64,000 nt of DNA from Limnoglobus roseus (GCF_008254045.1 NZ_CP042425.1:372001-436000); one strand, 5' to 3'; shown: positions 18,700 to 27,635, numbered from the stretch's first letter. Numbers and translations are program-made. The notes: generated from the sequence alone by a model not told the origin.

Positions 18700-18731
18700 C
18701 GGGCGGGTCGGCTATCCATCCGACCCGCCCG
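18700..18731 (+). terminator. Terminator-like hairpin after moxR
   Basis: A perfect 12-bp GC-rich stem (18700-18711 with 18720-18731) and an 8-base loop lie 10 bases past the moxR stop. There is no clear T-run. It may also serve the convergent gene ending at 18759. Confidence 0.7.
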
Positions 18732-18758
18732 CGTGCTCGATGTAAATCTCAAGCCAAT

Positions 18759-19883
18759 CTACGCGGACCGCTTCCGCCGCATCAGACCGGCGAGCGGCAG
18801 GCCCAGGCCCGCCAGCACCAGGGCGGGCGGGGCGGGGACTTCATTCGTGGGCGGCGGCGGGTTCAGGTCGCCGTTCTGTGTCACGAGGTAGACGATCGTG
18901 CCGTCCAGCGTGGCGCTCTCGGCCAGGATGTCGCCGGAGTCGGTGATGCCGATGGCCCGGGTCAAACTCACATTCTGCGGGTTGTCCCCGAGCAGCGAGT
19001 TCAGGCTCCGCAGCCCGTTCGTGGCGTCCCACAGGAACGCCAGGCTCTCGCCGGCATCGTTCTGGGCGGTGCCGACGACCTCGCCCAAGTTGTTAATGGC
19101 GAAGGCGACCGAGTTCGCGCCGCCGAGGCCGCCGAGGTCGGTGAAGACGCCAGCGTTCCACACGAACGCGCCGCTCGTGCCATCGCCGCGGGTGCTCTGG
19201 CCCACGACCACGCCGTTGTTGTTGATGTCATTCGCGGAACCGTCGGCGGTCGGCCCACCGAGACCACCGAGGTCCACCAAGCCGCCGGCTTCGGTCCAGA
19301 TGAACGGCCGCGATCCGCCGTCCGCGGTGTCACTCGCGCCGACCACAGTGCCGGCGTCGTTCACGCCGCGGGCAACCGAGTTGTTACCGCCGAGCGTGCC
19401 GAGGTCGGTCAGGCCGACGCCCGGTTGCCACACAAAGGCGTGCGTGGCGGCGTTGCCGGTCGTCGGGCTGGCCCCGACCACGACACCCGTCGCGTTGACG
19501 GCCGAGACCGTAGGGAAGGACGTGCCGCCGAGCGTGCCGAGGTCGGTCAGGCCGACGCCGGGCTGCCAGAGGAAGGCGTGCGAGACGCTGCTCGTCGTGT
19601 TGATCCGGCTCGTGCCCGCGACCCAACCCTGTTCGTTAATGGCCGAGGCCGAGGAGTTGGTGCCGCCGAGCGTGCCGAGGTTCGTGAAGCTGGTCACGTT
19701 GTCCCAACGGTAGGCTTGCTGCTGACCGGGGGCCACTTCCCGCGTGCCGGCGAACTGCCGGCTCGAATTCACGGCCACCGGCTGAATGCCGACGCTGCTC
19801 AGGTCAATCGCGAAGTAGTCGGCTCGAACCGGCGACGCGAGGGCCAAGCCCATCGCCGCCATCATCCACAGGCGGAAGTTCAT
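18759..19883 (-). CDS. HAF-repeat secreted protein with PEP-CTERM-like anchor
   Basis: This 374-residue protein starts at the ATG 19881-19883 with a signal peptide (MNFRLWMMAAMGLALASPVRA). About six HAF repeats follow, each with a block like LTDLGTLGG, then xxAxxINxxGxVVGxS. The C-terminal end is VPAPPALVLAGLG, a hydrophobic stretch, then RRKR. This is the layout of exosortase-processed PEP-CTERM proteins, although the motif reads PAPP in place of PEP. It is probably exported and anchored or released at the cell surface. A longer upstream start exists but would bury the signal peptide. Confidence 0.85.
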   Translation of the reverse strand: MNFRLWMMAAMGLALASPVRADYFAIDLSSVGIQPVAVNSSRQFAGTREVAPGQQQAYRWDNVTSFTNLGTLGGTNSSASAINEQGWVAGTSRINTTSSVSHAFLWQPGVGLTDLGTLGGTSFPTVSAVNATGVVVGASPTTGNAATHAFVWQPGVGLTDLGTLGGNNSVARGVNDAGTVVGASDTADGGSRPFIWTEAGGLVDLGGLGGPTADGSANDINNNGVVVGQSTRGDGTSGAFVWNAGVFTDLGGLGGANSVAFAINNLGEVVGTAQNDAGESLAFLWDATNGLRSLNSLLGDNPQNVSLTRAIGITDSGDILAESATLDGTIVYLVTQNGDLNPPPPTNEVPAPPALVLAGLGLPLAGLMRRKRSA

Positions 19884-19908
19884 CAGTGTCACTCGGAAGG
19901 AAAAACAA

Positions 19909-19943
19909 GATCGGCCGGGCGGGAAGAGGTCGCCCGGCCGATC
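19909..19943 (-). promoter_or_regulatory. Terminator-like hairpin in the leader of the HAF-repeat gene
   Basis: A perfect 13-bp stem (19909-19921 with 19931-19943) and a 9-base loop are followed, on the minus strand, by TTGTTTTTCC (19908 downwards). The ATG lies only 26 bases beyond the stem. There is no minus-strand gene upstream to terminate, so an attenuator in the 5' leader is possible. Confidence 0.5.
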
Positions 19944-20269
19944 TACATTGGGTGTTGAGGGGTAGCCTAAAGAATCTGTCGAGGGTGGTAAAGGACAATT
20001 GGTAAAATTTGCGGAATCGTTAAAGTTACTACTGTCGGAAAAATCGCTACAGCTTATCATGCGGTCTATCCGCCCGATTTCTCCAGGAGTCGGAGATTCT
20101 TGCTTGTAAAGGGTGGATAGCTGGATAAGCTAGCACGAACATTCGGCCCAATTTGGGTGAGAAATGAACCCTTTCGGGATTTTCACTCACATCGGGTTCT
20201 CTTCGCCATAAGCTGTACCGACGAGTTTTGGGAATTCGCGTGTCCCGTTGAGCTGCGGAGACAGCCGCT
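19944..20269. other. Intergenic region between divergent genes, no gene seen
   Basis: This 326-base stretch between the HAF-repeat leader and the hydrolase gene is clearly more AT-rich than its surroundings (about 19975-20240). It must hold the promoters of both divergent genes, but I could not place -35/-10 boxes with confidence. No convincing open reading frame or RNA fold was found. Confidence 0.6.
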
Positions 20270-21136
20270 ATGCCAGCCTTGAACGGACTACTCGAACGCA
20301 TTCGCGCCAAAGCCTACGGCCGACGGCAGCCGCTCGTTCTCATCAACGGGTTGGCCGAGCAGGCTGAGTCGTGGTACAAGAACAAGCGGTTTTGGTCCCG
20401 GTACTTCGAGGTCCACACGCCGAACTTCCTCGTCTACGACGGGGAGGCGATTCACAAGCGCATCGACGAGAAGCAACCCGTCTCCGTCGATTACCTCGTT
20501 GAGCAACTCCACAGTTACCTGTTCAACTTCGCCCAGACGGCTCCTTATTACTTGGTCGCCAGCAGCCTCGGCGGCAAAATTGCAGTCGAATTCGCGGCCC
20601 GTTACCCGCAGATGATTAGCCGCATGGTTCTCATCTGCCCGTCCGGGATGGGCGACAAAGAGCAACTGCCGATCATGGAAGGGGTTCGCCGCGAAGACTG
20701 GAATTCGGTCGTCCGCAGCGTCTTCCACCGCCGGCGGTTCGTGGACCGCGAGGTCGTGCGGTATTACAAGGCGGCCGTGAAGAACCGCCGCTGGAAGCGC
20801 GGCCTGTTGCGCACCGTCAACGACACGAAGGAACACTCCGTCCGGTCGCTGATGAGCAAGCTCACGGTCCCGACGCTACTCATCACGGCGTTGAACGACA
20901 AGATTTGCGACCCGAAGACCGCAGCGGAAGCGGCCGCCGAGATGCCGGCGGGCGTCGGCCACTACCTCGCGATCCCGAAGTGCGGCCACGCCCCGCAGAT
21001 CGAACGGTCGCGCAAGATCAACCGCCTCGTGTTATCCTTCCTGACCGACCCGAGTCCGACGGCGCACCCGAGTTGGGCCAGGAAATTCCTTGTGAAGCCG
21101 ACCCGCCGCGAATCATCCCCCGCGCGACCTACCTGA
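20270..21136 (+). CDS. Alpha/beta hydrolase
   Basis: This 288-residue cytoplasmic protein has the strand before the oxyanion region in PLVLINGLAEQAESW, the nucleophile elbow in ASSLGGK, the acid in LNDKICDPK and the histidine in KCGHAPQIE. It has the normal length and triad order of the fold. The methyltransferase gene starts 8 bases downstream, suggesting a common operon and perhaps a lipid substrate. There is no signal peptide. The exact ester or substrate cannot be told from sequence. Confidence 0.88.
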   Translation: MPALNGLLERIRAKAYGRRQPLVLINGLAEQAESWYKNKRFWSRYFEVHTPNFLVYDGEAIHKRIDEKQPVSVDYLVEQLHSYLFNFAQTAPYYLVASSLGGKIAVEFAARYPQMISRMVLICPSGMGDKEQLPIMEGVRREDWNSVVRSVFHRRRFVDREVVRYYKAAVKNRRWKRGLLRTVNDTKEHSVRSLMSKLTVPTLLITALNDKICDPKTAAEAAAEMPAGVGHYLAIPKCGHAPQIERSRKINRLVLSFLTDPSPTAHPSWARKFLVKPTRRESSPARPT

Positions 21137-21144
21137 GAGCCTTC

Positions 21145-21774
21145 ATGACCCCGAGTACCGCGACCCCCAAACAGGCCAAGAAATCCAACGGCAGCGATTT
21201 CTGGATGGTCTTCAAGAAGTTCGTGACCCAGGGCACGGCCATCGCCACCCCGGCCCCGAGCGGTCGCTACCTCGTCCGCGAGATGCTCAAGGGGATCAAC
21301 TTCGACACGGCCAAGGTGATCGTCGAACTCGGGGCCGGCACCGGCCCGATTACGGACATCCTGTTGAAGAAAGTGAAGCCGCACACGCGGCTGTTGATCG
21401 TCGAGATTGAAGCCGATTTCTGCGAGCGCCTCCGCCGTCGGTTCCCGCACGCCGAGATCGTGCAGGGCGACGCGGCCCACCTCGACAAACTGCTCGCCGA
21501 CCGCGGCGTGGGCGAAGTCGACCACATGGTATCCGGCCTGCCGATGCCATCGATCCCGCACCCGATCCGCAAGGCGATCTTCGAAAGCTCGATGAAGTGC
21601 ATGGGTCCGGAGGGCGTCTTCCGCCAACTGACGGTGATGCCGTACGTGTACTGGAACTTCTACCGCCATTACTTCCAGGACGTGTCGTTCAAGCTGGTGC
21701 CGGTGAACCTGCCGCCGGCCGGCGTGTACTTCTGCAAGAAGTTCAAGCCCGACGCGGCCGACCCGAAGAAGTAA
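21145..21774 (+). CDS. SAM-dependent methyltransferase, phospholipid N-methyltransferase (PmtA) like
   Basis: This 209-residue protein has the SAM-binding loop VELGAGTGPIT. An acidic residue ends the second strand (IVEIEADF), followed by IVQGDAAHL. Then come a GLPMPSIP block and a C-terminal NLPPAGVYFCKKF. These match the PmtA group, which methylates phosphatidylethanolamine towards phosphatidylcholine, better than KsgA rRNA dimethylases, which share the SAM loop. An N-terminal amphipathic region (FWMVFKKFV) could bind membrane. The ATG at 21145 follows the hydrolase stop by 8 bases. Confidence 0.75.
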   Translation: MTPSTATPKQAKKSNGSDFWMVFKKFVTQGTAIATPAPSGRYLVREMLKGINFDTAKVIVELGAGTGPITDILLKKVKPHTRLLIVEIEADFCERLRRRFPHAEIVQGDAAHLDKLLADRGVGEVDHMVSGLPMPSIPHPIRKAIFESSMKCMGPEGVFRQLTVMPYVYWNFYRHYFQDVSFKLVPVNLPPAGVYFCKKFKPDAADPKK

Positions 21775-21804
21775 TTAGCGAGACGATGGGGAGACAACTT
21801 GGAA

Positions 21805-22179
21805 ATGAGCCGCGATACCGTGCTAGAGTGGCTCTCGGCCCTCTCAGAGGGGCCGTGGGTCGAACTCATGGTCGCCGCGTGTGCTCAGAAGTCGCCGCAG
21901 ATGAACTTACAGTTAAAAGCAAAGTATCCCCACATTAGCGAAGACCATAAGTACATTGTCGGGCATGTGTGGCGAGCCGAGTCTGATGAGCAGTGGGAAA
22001 CGATCGAAGTGGTTGCCCCCGAAGACCGAGAACATTACCGTGGAACGCCCATGGCGTTCTCTCCCGAAGATTGCTCGCCGATCCGAAACACTACCTGCGA
22101 AAAGTGCGGTAATCGCGTGACCTCATGGGCTAGGGTCGTGAAATGTCCGGTGTGTGGGGAAGGTCTGTCCTGTCACTGA
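21805..22179 (+). CDS. Small zinc-ribbon hypothetical protein
   Basis: This 124-residue protein ends in a zinc ribbon (CEKCGNRV and CPVCGEGL, 15 residues between pairs). The N-terminal half has no recognisable domain. A TTG two codons earlier is an alternative start; the ATG at 21805 is preferred. Codon use is less GC-rich than in neighbours, with several AAG/AAA and ATT codons. Function not known. Confidence 0.6.
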   Translation: MSRDTVLEWLSALSEGPWVELMVAACAQKSPQMNLQLKAKYPHISEDHKYIVGHVWRAESDEQWETIEVVAPEDREHYRGTPMAFSPEDCSPIRNTTCEKCGNRVTSWARVVKCPVCGEGLSCH

Positions 22180-22351
22180 ATAAACTAAACCTTTAGTCGC
22201 AATCGTACCCCGCCCGGACCGGTGGGCCTTGAAGGCTCGGCACTACCCTACAGAAATCACTTCCCCGGCCGTATACTTCCGCCACGGCCACGCTTCACCC
22301 TCTCCCCGCGTGCGGACGGCTTCCGCGCTGAACCTTGGGAGAGGTACGCAG

Positions 22352-22798
22352 ATGACCCGAGACAACATCCGCCAACTGGCGTTGGACGCGAAGGTGCGGG
22401 CGGGGCTGAGCTGGCCGCAGGTGGGCGAGGCCATCGGCCGCAGTCCGGTGTACGCGGCGTACCTCGTGTACGGCGTCGGGCAGGCCACGGCCGAGGAAGC
22501 GGCCGGACTCGGCAAGGCCCTCGCGCTGCCCGCGGAGGCGGTAGCGGTGTTGCAGCAGGTGCCGCACCGCACGCCGGCCCAGCCCTGGCCGCCGACCGAC
22601 CCGTTCATCTACCGTCTGTATGAGGCCGTCATGCTGTACGGCCCGGCGTTCAAGGACGTGGCCCACGAGATTTTCGGCGACGGCATCATGAGCGCCATCG
22701 ACATGGCGGTAGACATCCGCAAGGTCGAGGACCCGCCCGGCGTGCCGCGGATGGTCTTGGCCCTCAACGGCAAATGGCTCACGTACAAAAAGTTCTGA
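22352..22798 (+). CDS. cynS: Cyanate hydratase (cyanase)
   Basis: This 148-residue enzyme converts cyanate and bicarbonate to ammonia and carbon dioxide. The N-terminal helical domain holds LSWPQVGEAIGRSPVY. The catalytic arginine and glutamate lie in FIYRLYEAVMLYG and the serine in FGDGIMSAID, equivalent to R96, E99 and S122 of the E. coli enzyme. The length is normal. The ATG at 22352 follows GGGAGAGG. No cynT or cynX lies beside it; the next gene is GH3-like, 50 bases on. It adds another ammonium source to the nitrate genes at the far end of the window. Confidence 0.95.
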   Translation: MTRDNIRQLALDAKVRAGLSWPQVGEAIGRSPVYAAYLVYGVGQATAEEAAGLGKALALPAEAVAVLQQVPHRTPAQPWPPTDPFIYRLYEAVMLYGPAFKDVAHEIFGDGIMSAIDMAVDIRKVEDPPGVPRMVLALNGKWLTYKKF

Positions 22799-22848
22799 CG
22801 GGTGGCCCGCGTTCCCTGCGGGCCGTTTGATTTTCAGGAACTCTCCTC

Positions 22849-24435
22849 ATGCTCACCACCGCGTTCCTCGCTCCGCTCGTGAACTTGCCGCTCGTGCGGC
22901 GGGTGGCCGATGCCGGCCTCGTGCAGATGGCCCACAGTCGCACGCGGGAACTCGATCGACTCGACGCCGGGAAGGTGCAGGCCGAGACGCTGTTGAAACT
23001 CGTCCGCACAGCGAAGGATACGCGGTTCGGGATGGATCACGGTTTCAAGGACATCGACTCAGTTGGCGACTACCAGAGCCGGGTGCCGGTGCGCAGTTAC
23101 GAATACTTCTGGGACCACTACTGGAAGGGCTACCCGAACGTCACCGACGCGACGTGGCCGGGGTTCATGCCGTACTTCGCCCTGTCGTCGGGCACCACCA
23201 GCGGGGCCACGAAGTACATCCCGGTGTCGATGGACATGGTGCGGTCCAACCGCAAGGCCGCCCAGACGACGATGGCCCTGTTCCGGCACTGCTTCCCTCA
23301 CCACCAACTCTTCACCGGCAAGTTCTTCTTCCTCGGCGGCAACACTGACGTGAACCTGCTCTCCAACGGCAGTCGCGGCGGCGACCTCAGCGGCATCGCG
23401 GCGAGAGAAATCCCGGAAGCCGTGCGGCCGTACACTTTCCCGCCGCTGGAACTCAGCCGCATCCCGAAGTGGGAAGAGAAGATGCCGCGGTTGGCGGAAG
23501 CGGCCGCGAAGGAGAACATCGTCGCCCTCAGCGGCGTGCCGTCGTGGATGGCTCTACTGTTCGACATGATGAAGCAGGTGACGGGCAAGAAGACCATCGC
23601 CGAGATTTGGCCGAACTTCCGCCTCTTGATCCACGGCGGCACGAAGTTCGACGGCTACCGCGATCTGTTCCGCCAGCAGATCGGCGGCGACGCCTTCGAG
23701 TTCTGCGAAGTCTACCCGGCCAGCGAGGGGTTCATCGCGACCGAAGACCCGCGGTACAAGTTGCTGCGGTTGGTGCCGGACCACGACATCTTCTTCGAGT
23801 TCATCCCGGTCGAAGACTTTGACGCGCACGGCCAACTGAAGGAAAAGCCAACGCGGCACACCGTCCGCGAAATCGAGGTGGGCGTGCGGTATGCCGTGGT
23901 GCTGACGTCGTGTGCCGGCGTGTGGAGCTACCTCATCGGCGACACGGTCGTCTTCGAGAGCGTGAAGCCGCCGCTCATGCGGTTCGCGGGGCGGACGAAG
24001 AACTTCCTCTCCGCATTCGGCGAACACCTGATCGAAGAGGAAGTCGAGAAGGGCGTGGCCCACGCCGCCCGCGAGTGCGGCGTCTTCACCGGCGACTTCC
24101 ACGTCGGCCCGGTCTTCCCAACCAAGCCGAACGTGCCGGGCTTCCACCGCTACCTGATCGAGTTCCGCGACGCGGTGCCGGACTTGAAGCGGTTCGCCGG
24201 GCTGTTGGACAAGGAACTCGACCGGCTGAACGAGGACTACGCCGCCCACCGCATCGGCGACCTGACGATGACGATACCGGAGGTGGTGCCGGTGAAGTTG
24301 GGATCGCTGGCCGCTTGGGTAGAAGCCCGCAAGGGGACGCTCGACGTGCAGACGAAGGTGCCGCGGATGGACAACGACGGGAAGCTGACGGAAGCGATCT
24401 TCGCGTGGCTGCGGGAGAAGGGGAAGTTACAGTAA
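22849..24435 (+). CDS. GH3-family acyl-adenylating enzyme
   Basis: This 528-residue protein has the GH3 ATP/AMP motifs: SSGTTSGATKYIPV (near residue 113), YPASEGFIATED (near 288) and YLIGDTVVF (near 360). In plants GH3 enzymes join amino acids to jasmonate or auxin through an acyl-adenylate. Bacterial homologues, common in planctomycetes and Bacteroidetes, have no settled substrate. There is no signal peptide. It follows cynS closely on the same strand, and its end overlaps the convergent receiver-like gene by 9 bases. Confidence 0.9.
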   Translation: MLTTAFLAPLVNLPLVRRVADAGLVQMAHSRTRELDRLDAGKVQAETLLKLVRTAKDTRFGMDHGFKDIDSVGDYQSRVPVRSYEYFWDHYWKGYPNVTDATWPGFMPYFALSSGTTSGATKYIPVSMDMVRSNRKAAQTTMALFRHCFPHHQLFTGKFFFLGGNTDVNLLSNGSRGGDLSGIAAREIPEAVRPYTFPPLELSRIPKWEEKMPRLAEAAAKENIVALSGVPSWMALLFDMMKQVTGKKTIAEIWPNFRLLIHGGTKFDGYRDLFRQQIGGDAFEFCEVYPASEGFIATEDPRYKLLRLVPDHDIFFEFIPVEDFDAHGQLKEKPTRHTVREIEVGVRYAVVLTSCAGVWSYLIGDTVVFESVKPPLMRFAGRTKNFLSAFGEHLIEEEVEKGVAHAARECGVFTGDFHVGPVFPTKPNVPGFHRYLIEFRDAVPDLKRFAGLLDKELDRLNEDYAAHRIGDLTMTIPEVVPVKLGSLAAWVEARKGTLDVQTKVPRMDNDGKLTEAIFAWLREKGKLQ

Positions 24436-24768
24436 CCACCCCGCGATGTCTGTCTCCAACTTGTCCACGAACGCACTCCGCGGCAGCACCAAGTCGCACC
24501 CCGCCTGTCGCGCAGCTTTCAGTCGCTCGACATCAACGTGCGAGCCGTAGGCCACGATCCGCACGCCCGGCAGTTCCGCCCGCAGTTTTGCCACGTCGAG
24601 CGTCGGATTGTGCAAGTCGAGGATCACGCCCGCTGGCGGGTCATCCTTGGCCTTCGCCAGCAGTGCCTCGGCCGTCTTCGCTGTCACGACCGTCAAGCCG
24701 TGTGCCCTCGCCGTCGCGACGATGCGGCTGGTGAAGATCAGGTCGTCGCTGAGGAGCAGTCCGGGCAT
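24427..24768 (-). CDS. Receiver-domain-like protein (possibly degenerate response regulator)
   Basis: This 113-residue single domain has the receiver layout: acidic pair SDD after the first strand, GVILDLHNP with the probable phospho-acceptor aspartate, a small residue at the end of strand four (IVAYGSHVD), and PRS in place of the usual lysine-proline pair. The arginine in place of the conserved lysine suggests altered phosphorylation. There is no output domain. It starts 2 bases after the stop of the protease gene, so the two are co-transcribed. Confidence 0.7.
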   Translation of the reverse strand: MPGLLLSDDLIFTSRIVATARAHGLTVVTAKTAEALLAKAKDDPPAGVILDLHNPTLDVAKLRAELPGVRIVAYGSHVDVERLKAARQAGCDLVLPRSAFVDKLETDIAGWLL

Positions 24769-24770
24769 CG

Positions 24771-25991
24771 TTATTTCGCCTTCACGTTATCTTTGACCAT
24801 CTTCGCGACCTCCAAAATGGCGTCGTCACCCTTCTGATTCTTGAGGCCGTCCAACAGGGTCTTGATGAGCTTCTGGTCGAAGTCGGCCGGGAACCGTGCG
24901 GCCACGTCGGGCGAACTCGAGATGTAAAAGTTCCGCGGCTCCTTGCAGACGACCACGACGAAACCACTGACCGTCTCGGCCGTGCTGCGCTTCGTCGCCC
25001 ACTCGCGCATGTACTTCGTCCGCTCGTCCGGCTTCATCCCCTTCACCTTCTCCAGGTCATCTTTCGGAACCGTCGCGAAGGTCTCCACGAGCAGATCGAC
25101 TTTCTGCTTCGCGTGCAGGTCGTTGACCGCGTCCTGAAGTTTCTTCACCGTCTCCTCGGTGAAGAACTTCCCGCCGTCGGCCACCGTCGCCGGCTTGTCG
25201 CGTTTCGACTCGCCGGTGGGGGATGTCTTCTTCGGCTCGTCGGCCTTCGTGGTCTTCACGCCTTCCGACCGCAACAGCCGTTGAACCTCGGTCACGTCCA
25301 CGAAGGTGCTGACGAGTTGCGCGTCGACGGCCCCGCCCTGCGTGACGCCGACGAGTTCGCCCTTGTCGTTGAGCAGCGGGCCGCCGCTGTCGCCGGGGTT
25401 GGTCGCGGAGTCGGTTTCGACGACCTCGGCCTTGAACCGAAGGATGCGGTTGCCGTCCAGCTTGGCCCGCCACTCCTTCTTGTAAACCTGCCGCACCTTG
25501 CCCGGCACGTAGCCCCAGAGGGCGTCCGACTTGCCGGTGTTGCCGACGGAATGCACCGTCTGCCCCGGCTCGACCGACTGCGCCGCCACCGGCACGGCCG
25601 TCACGCCGGCGGGCAGGTGGTCGAGTTGGATCAACGCCAGGTCCACCGTCTTCTCGACGGCGATGACCTTGCCGGCGATGGCCAGGTCTTTCGCCCGGTC
25701 GCTGTAGTATTTCTTCTCAGCGATCGGCTTGCCGTCGCGGAAGTACGGGAAGAACACCCGCGCCCGCGGGTTGTCCTCGACGACGTGGTAGTTCGTCAGC
25801 ACCAGCCGCTTCTCACGGTCCACCAGCGTGCCACTGCCGGTCGCCAGCCCCTTGTCGCGGGTGGAGTGGACCCAGACGACGGAGTGAATCACCTTCTTGT
25901 ACACCTTCGCGCCGTCGCTGTCGTCGGCCCGCACCGTCGGCCCGGCCACCAGCAGGGTCAGCAGTACCATCGCACGGCGGAGCACGGTCAT
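24771..25991 (-). CDS. Secreted trypsin-like serine protease with C-terminal TPM-like region
   Basis: This 406-residue protein has a signal peptide (residues 1-22). The protease domain carries the triad as histidine in NYHVVE, aspartate in VDLALIQL and serine in NPGDSGGPL, like the Deg/HtrA proteases, but no PDZ domain follows. After a lysine-rich linker (about 250-275), the C-terminal third (FTEETVKKLQDAVNDLHAKQ ... FVVVVCKEPRNFYI) resembles TPM-type domains. It is probably periplasmic. It is divergent from the FGGY kinase, 108 bases away. Confidence 0.87.
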   Translation of the reverse strand: MTVLRRAMVLLTLLVAGPTVRADDSDGAKVYKKVIHSVVWVHSTRDKGLATGSGTLVDREKRLVLTNYHVVEDNPRARVFFPYFRDGKPIAEKKYYSDRAKDLAIAGKVIAVEKTVDLALIQLDHLPAGVTAVPVAAQSVEPGQTVHSVGNTGKSDALWGYVPGKVRQVYKKEWRAKLDGNRILRFKAEVVETDSATNPGDSGGPLLNDKGELVGVTQGGAVDAQLVSTFVDVTEVQRLLRSEGVKTTKADEPKKTSPTGESKRDKPATVADGGKFFTEETVKKLQDAVNDLHAKQKVDLLVETFATVPKDDLEKVKGMKPDERTKYMREWATKRSTAETVSGFVVVVCKEPRNFYISSSPDVAARFPADFDQKLIKTLLDGLKNQKGDDAILEVAKMVKDNVKAK

Positions 25992-26099
25992 ACGTCACCT
26001 ACTCGGGAGGGCGGTCGGGGACATTCTATCCGCGCGGCCCCTTGCCATTCCTTCGATTGCGAACGAAACCAATTTCACCACTCTCCCGGGAATCGTTCC

Positions 26100-27635
26100 A
26101 TGTCCGAAGCTCTCCGTCACGTGCCGCCCGACGCGATCATCGTCGGTTGGGATTTCAGCACCGGCTCCGTCAAGGCCCTCGCGTTCGACCCGTCCGGCAA
26201 CGTCCGGCACGAAGTCCGCCTGCCGACCGACCTGTGGACCGAAGGCGGCGTCAGCGAACTCAGCCTGCTGCAACTCGAAGGGCAAGCCCTGGCCAGCGCG
26301 CGAGCGATGGGGCACTGGCTGGAGGAGAACACCGACTCCGGGAAGTGGCTGGCGGCCGGCATCTCGGCCACGCACCACTCGGCCGGCTTGCTCGACGCCA
26401 ACGCGGTACAGGTCCGCCGGATGATTTGCTGGAACGACCAGACGCTGGCGAAGTACCACGGGGAAGGGTTGCAGCGACTCGGCGGGCAGGACCGCGTGAA
26501 GGAACTGATCGGCGGGCCGTGGGCCGTGCGGTATTCGCTCAGCCACCTCGTCAAGGACGAACACACGCTGTCCGCGGCCGACTGGGACCGCACGGCCGTC
26601 ATGCTCCCGCACGGGCCGGCGGCGGCCGGCTTCCTGACGGGGCGGTTCGATTGCACGTCGGTGTCGTCGGCCGCTTCGACCGGCATGATGGATCTGCGGA
26701 AGAACGAGTGGCGGGCCGAGATGCTCTTCGCCCTGGCCGACCCCGCCCGCCGCGAGCAGGCGTGGAAGCACCTGCCGCGGATCATCGACATGAACGACCC
26801 CGTCGGCCCGCTGTCGGAGGCCGTGGCCGCCGCCGCGAAGATGACGACCACGAACCGGCCGTTGATCTTCCCAACGCTCGACGATCAGGCCGCGGGTCTC
26901 GTCGGCGGCGGAGCCGTCGATGCGGGGCAAGTCGCGATCATCCTCGGCAACTCGGCCGTGGTGAACTCATCGGCCGCCTTCGCCCCGCAGTCCGGCACGC
27001 TGGACGCGATGAAGCTGAACTGGGGGCCGTACCTCTGGATGCGGTGCTACACGAACGGCGCTCAGTTCCTCGACAAAGTCATCGGCGAGAAGCCCAACTG
27101 GACCGCCCTGGAAGCGGCCGCGCGGAAGGTGCCGGCCGGGTGCGGCGGCGTGACCGTGCTGCCCTTCCTGTACGCGGAACCGTCGGTCGGCGTGAACGCC
27201 CCGCGGTTCCAGTGGACGCCATCGGAGCCGACCGACGGCGGCACGAAACTGCGGGCGTCGTTCGAGGCGTTGTCGTACCTCATCGGCCTCGCGGTGAAGG
27301 AACACGAAGCCGCCGGCCAGACGATCACCCGCGTCACCGTGTCCGGCGGCATCGCCCGCAACGACCTGATGCTCGAAATTCTGGCGAGCGTGCTGGACCG
27401 GGAACTCGTCCGCCTCGTCTCGGCCGAAGGCCCGGCCCTCGGCGCGGCGGTGGCAGCCCTCGCCGGGTACGAAACCCACCAACGGCGGAAGGCCGGCGAC
27501 AACACGCCGTACACGGTGGCCGACGCCGTCACCGCGATGGTGAAGTTCCGCCCGGAGGCTGTGAAGCCGAACCCCGAATGGCGGGGCGTCTACCAACAAG
27601 GGCTGGCGGCGTTCGCGGCGAAGGTGAAGGGCTGA
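26100..27635 (+). CDS. FGGY-family carbohydrate kinase, xylulokinase-like
   Basis: This 511-residue kinase phosphorylates a sugar with ATP. Landmarks are GWDFSTGSVKALAFD (phosphate 1), GISATHHSAGLLD, the catalytic region PTLDDQAAGLVGGG, GNSAVVNSS and the FGGY-type signature region TRVTVSGGIARNDLMLE. The substrate loop is closest to xylulokinases, but no isomerase or sugar transporter lies nearby, so the substrate stays open. Length is normal. The ATG at 26100 replaces longer upstream starts that lack similarity. Confidence 0.87.
   Translation: MSEALRHVPPDAIIVGWDFSTGSVKALAFDPSGNVRHEVRLPTDLWTEGGVSELSLLQLEGQALASARAMGHWLEENTDSGKWLAAGISATHHSAGLLDANAVQVRRMICWNDQTLAKYHGEGLQRLGGQDRVKELIGGPWAVRYSLSHLVKDEHTLSAADWDRTAVMLPHGPAAAGFLTGRFDCTSVSSAASTGMMDLRKNEWRAEMLFALADPARREQAWKHLPRIIDMNDPVGPLSEAVAAAAKMTTTNRPLIFPTLDDQAAGLVGGGAVDAGQVAIILGNSAVVNSSAAFAPQSGTLDAMKLNWGPYLWMRCYTNGAQFLDKVIGEKPNWTALEAAARKVPAGCGGVTVLPFLYAEPSVGVNAPRFQWTPSEPTDGGTKLRASFEALSYLIGLAVKEHEAAGQTITRVTVSGGIARNDLMLEILASVLDRELVRLVSAEGPALGAAVAALAGYETHQRRKAGDNTPYTVADAVTAMVKFRPEAVKPNPEWRGVYQQGLAAFAAKVKG

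Noticed and set aside
18720..20060. Longer HAF-repeat gene starting at 20060
   Set aside because: The added 59 residues are serine/asparagine-rich and would bury the signal peptide beginning at 19883.
21145..21774. KsgA-type rRNA adenine dimethylase
   Set aside because: The SAM loop fits both, but the NLPPAGVY end and short length fit the PmtA group better.
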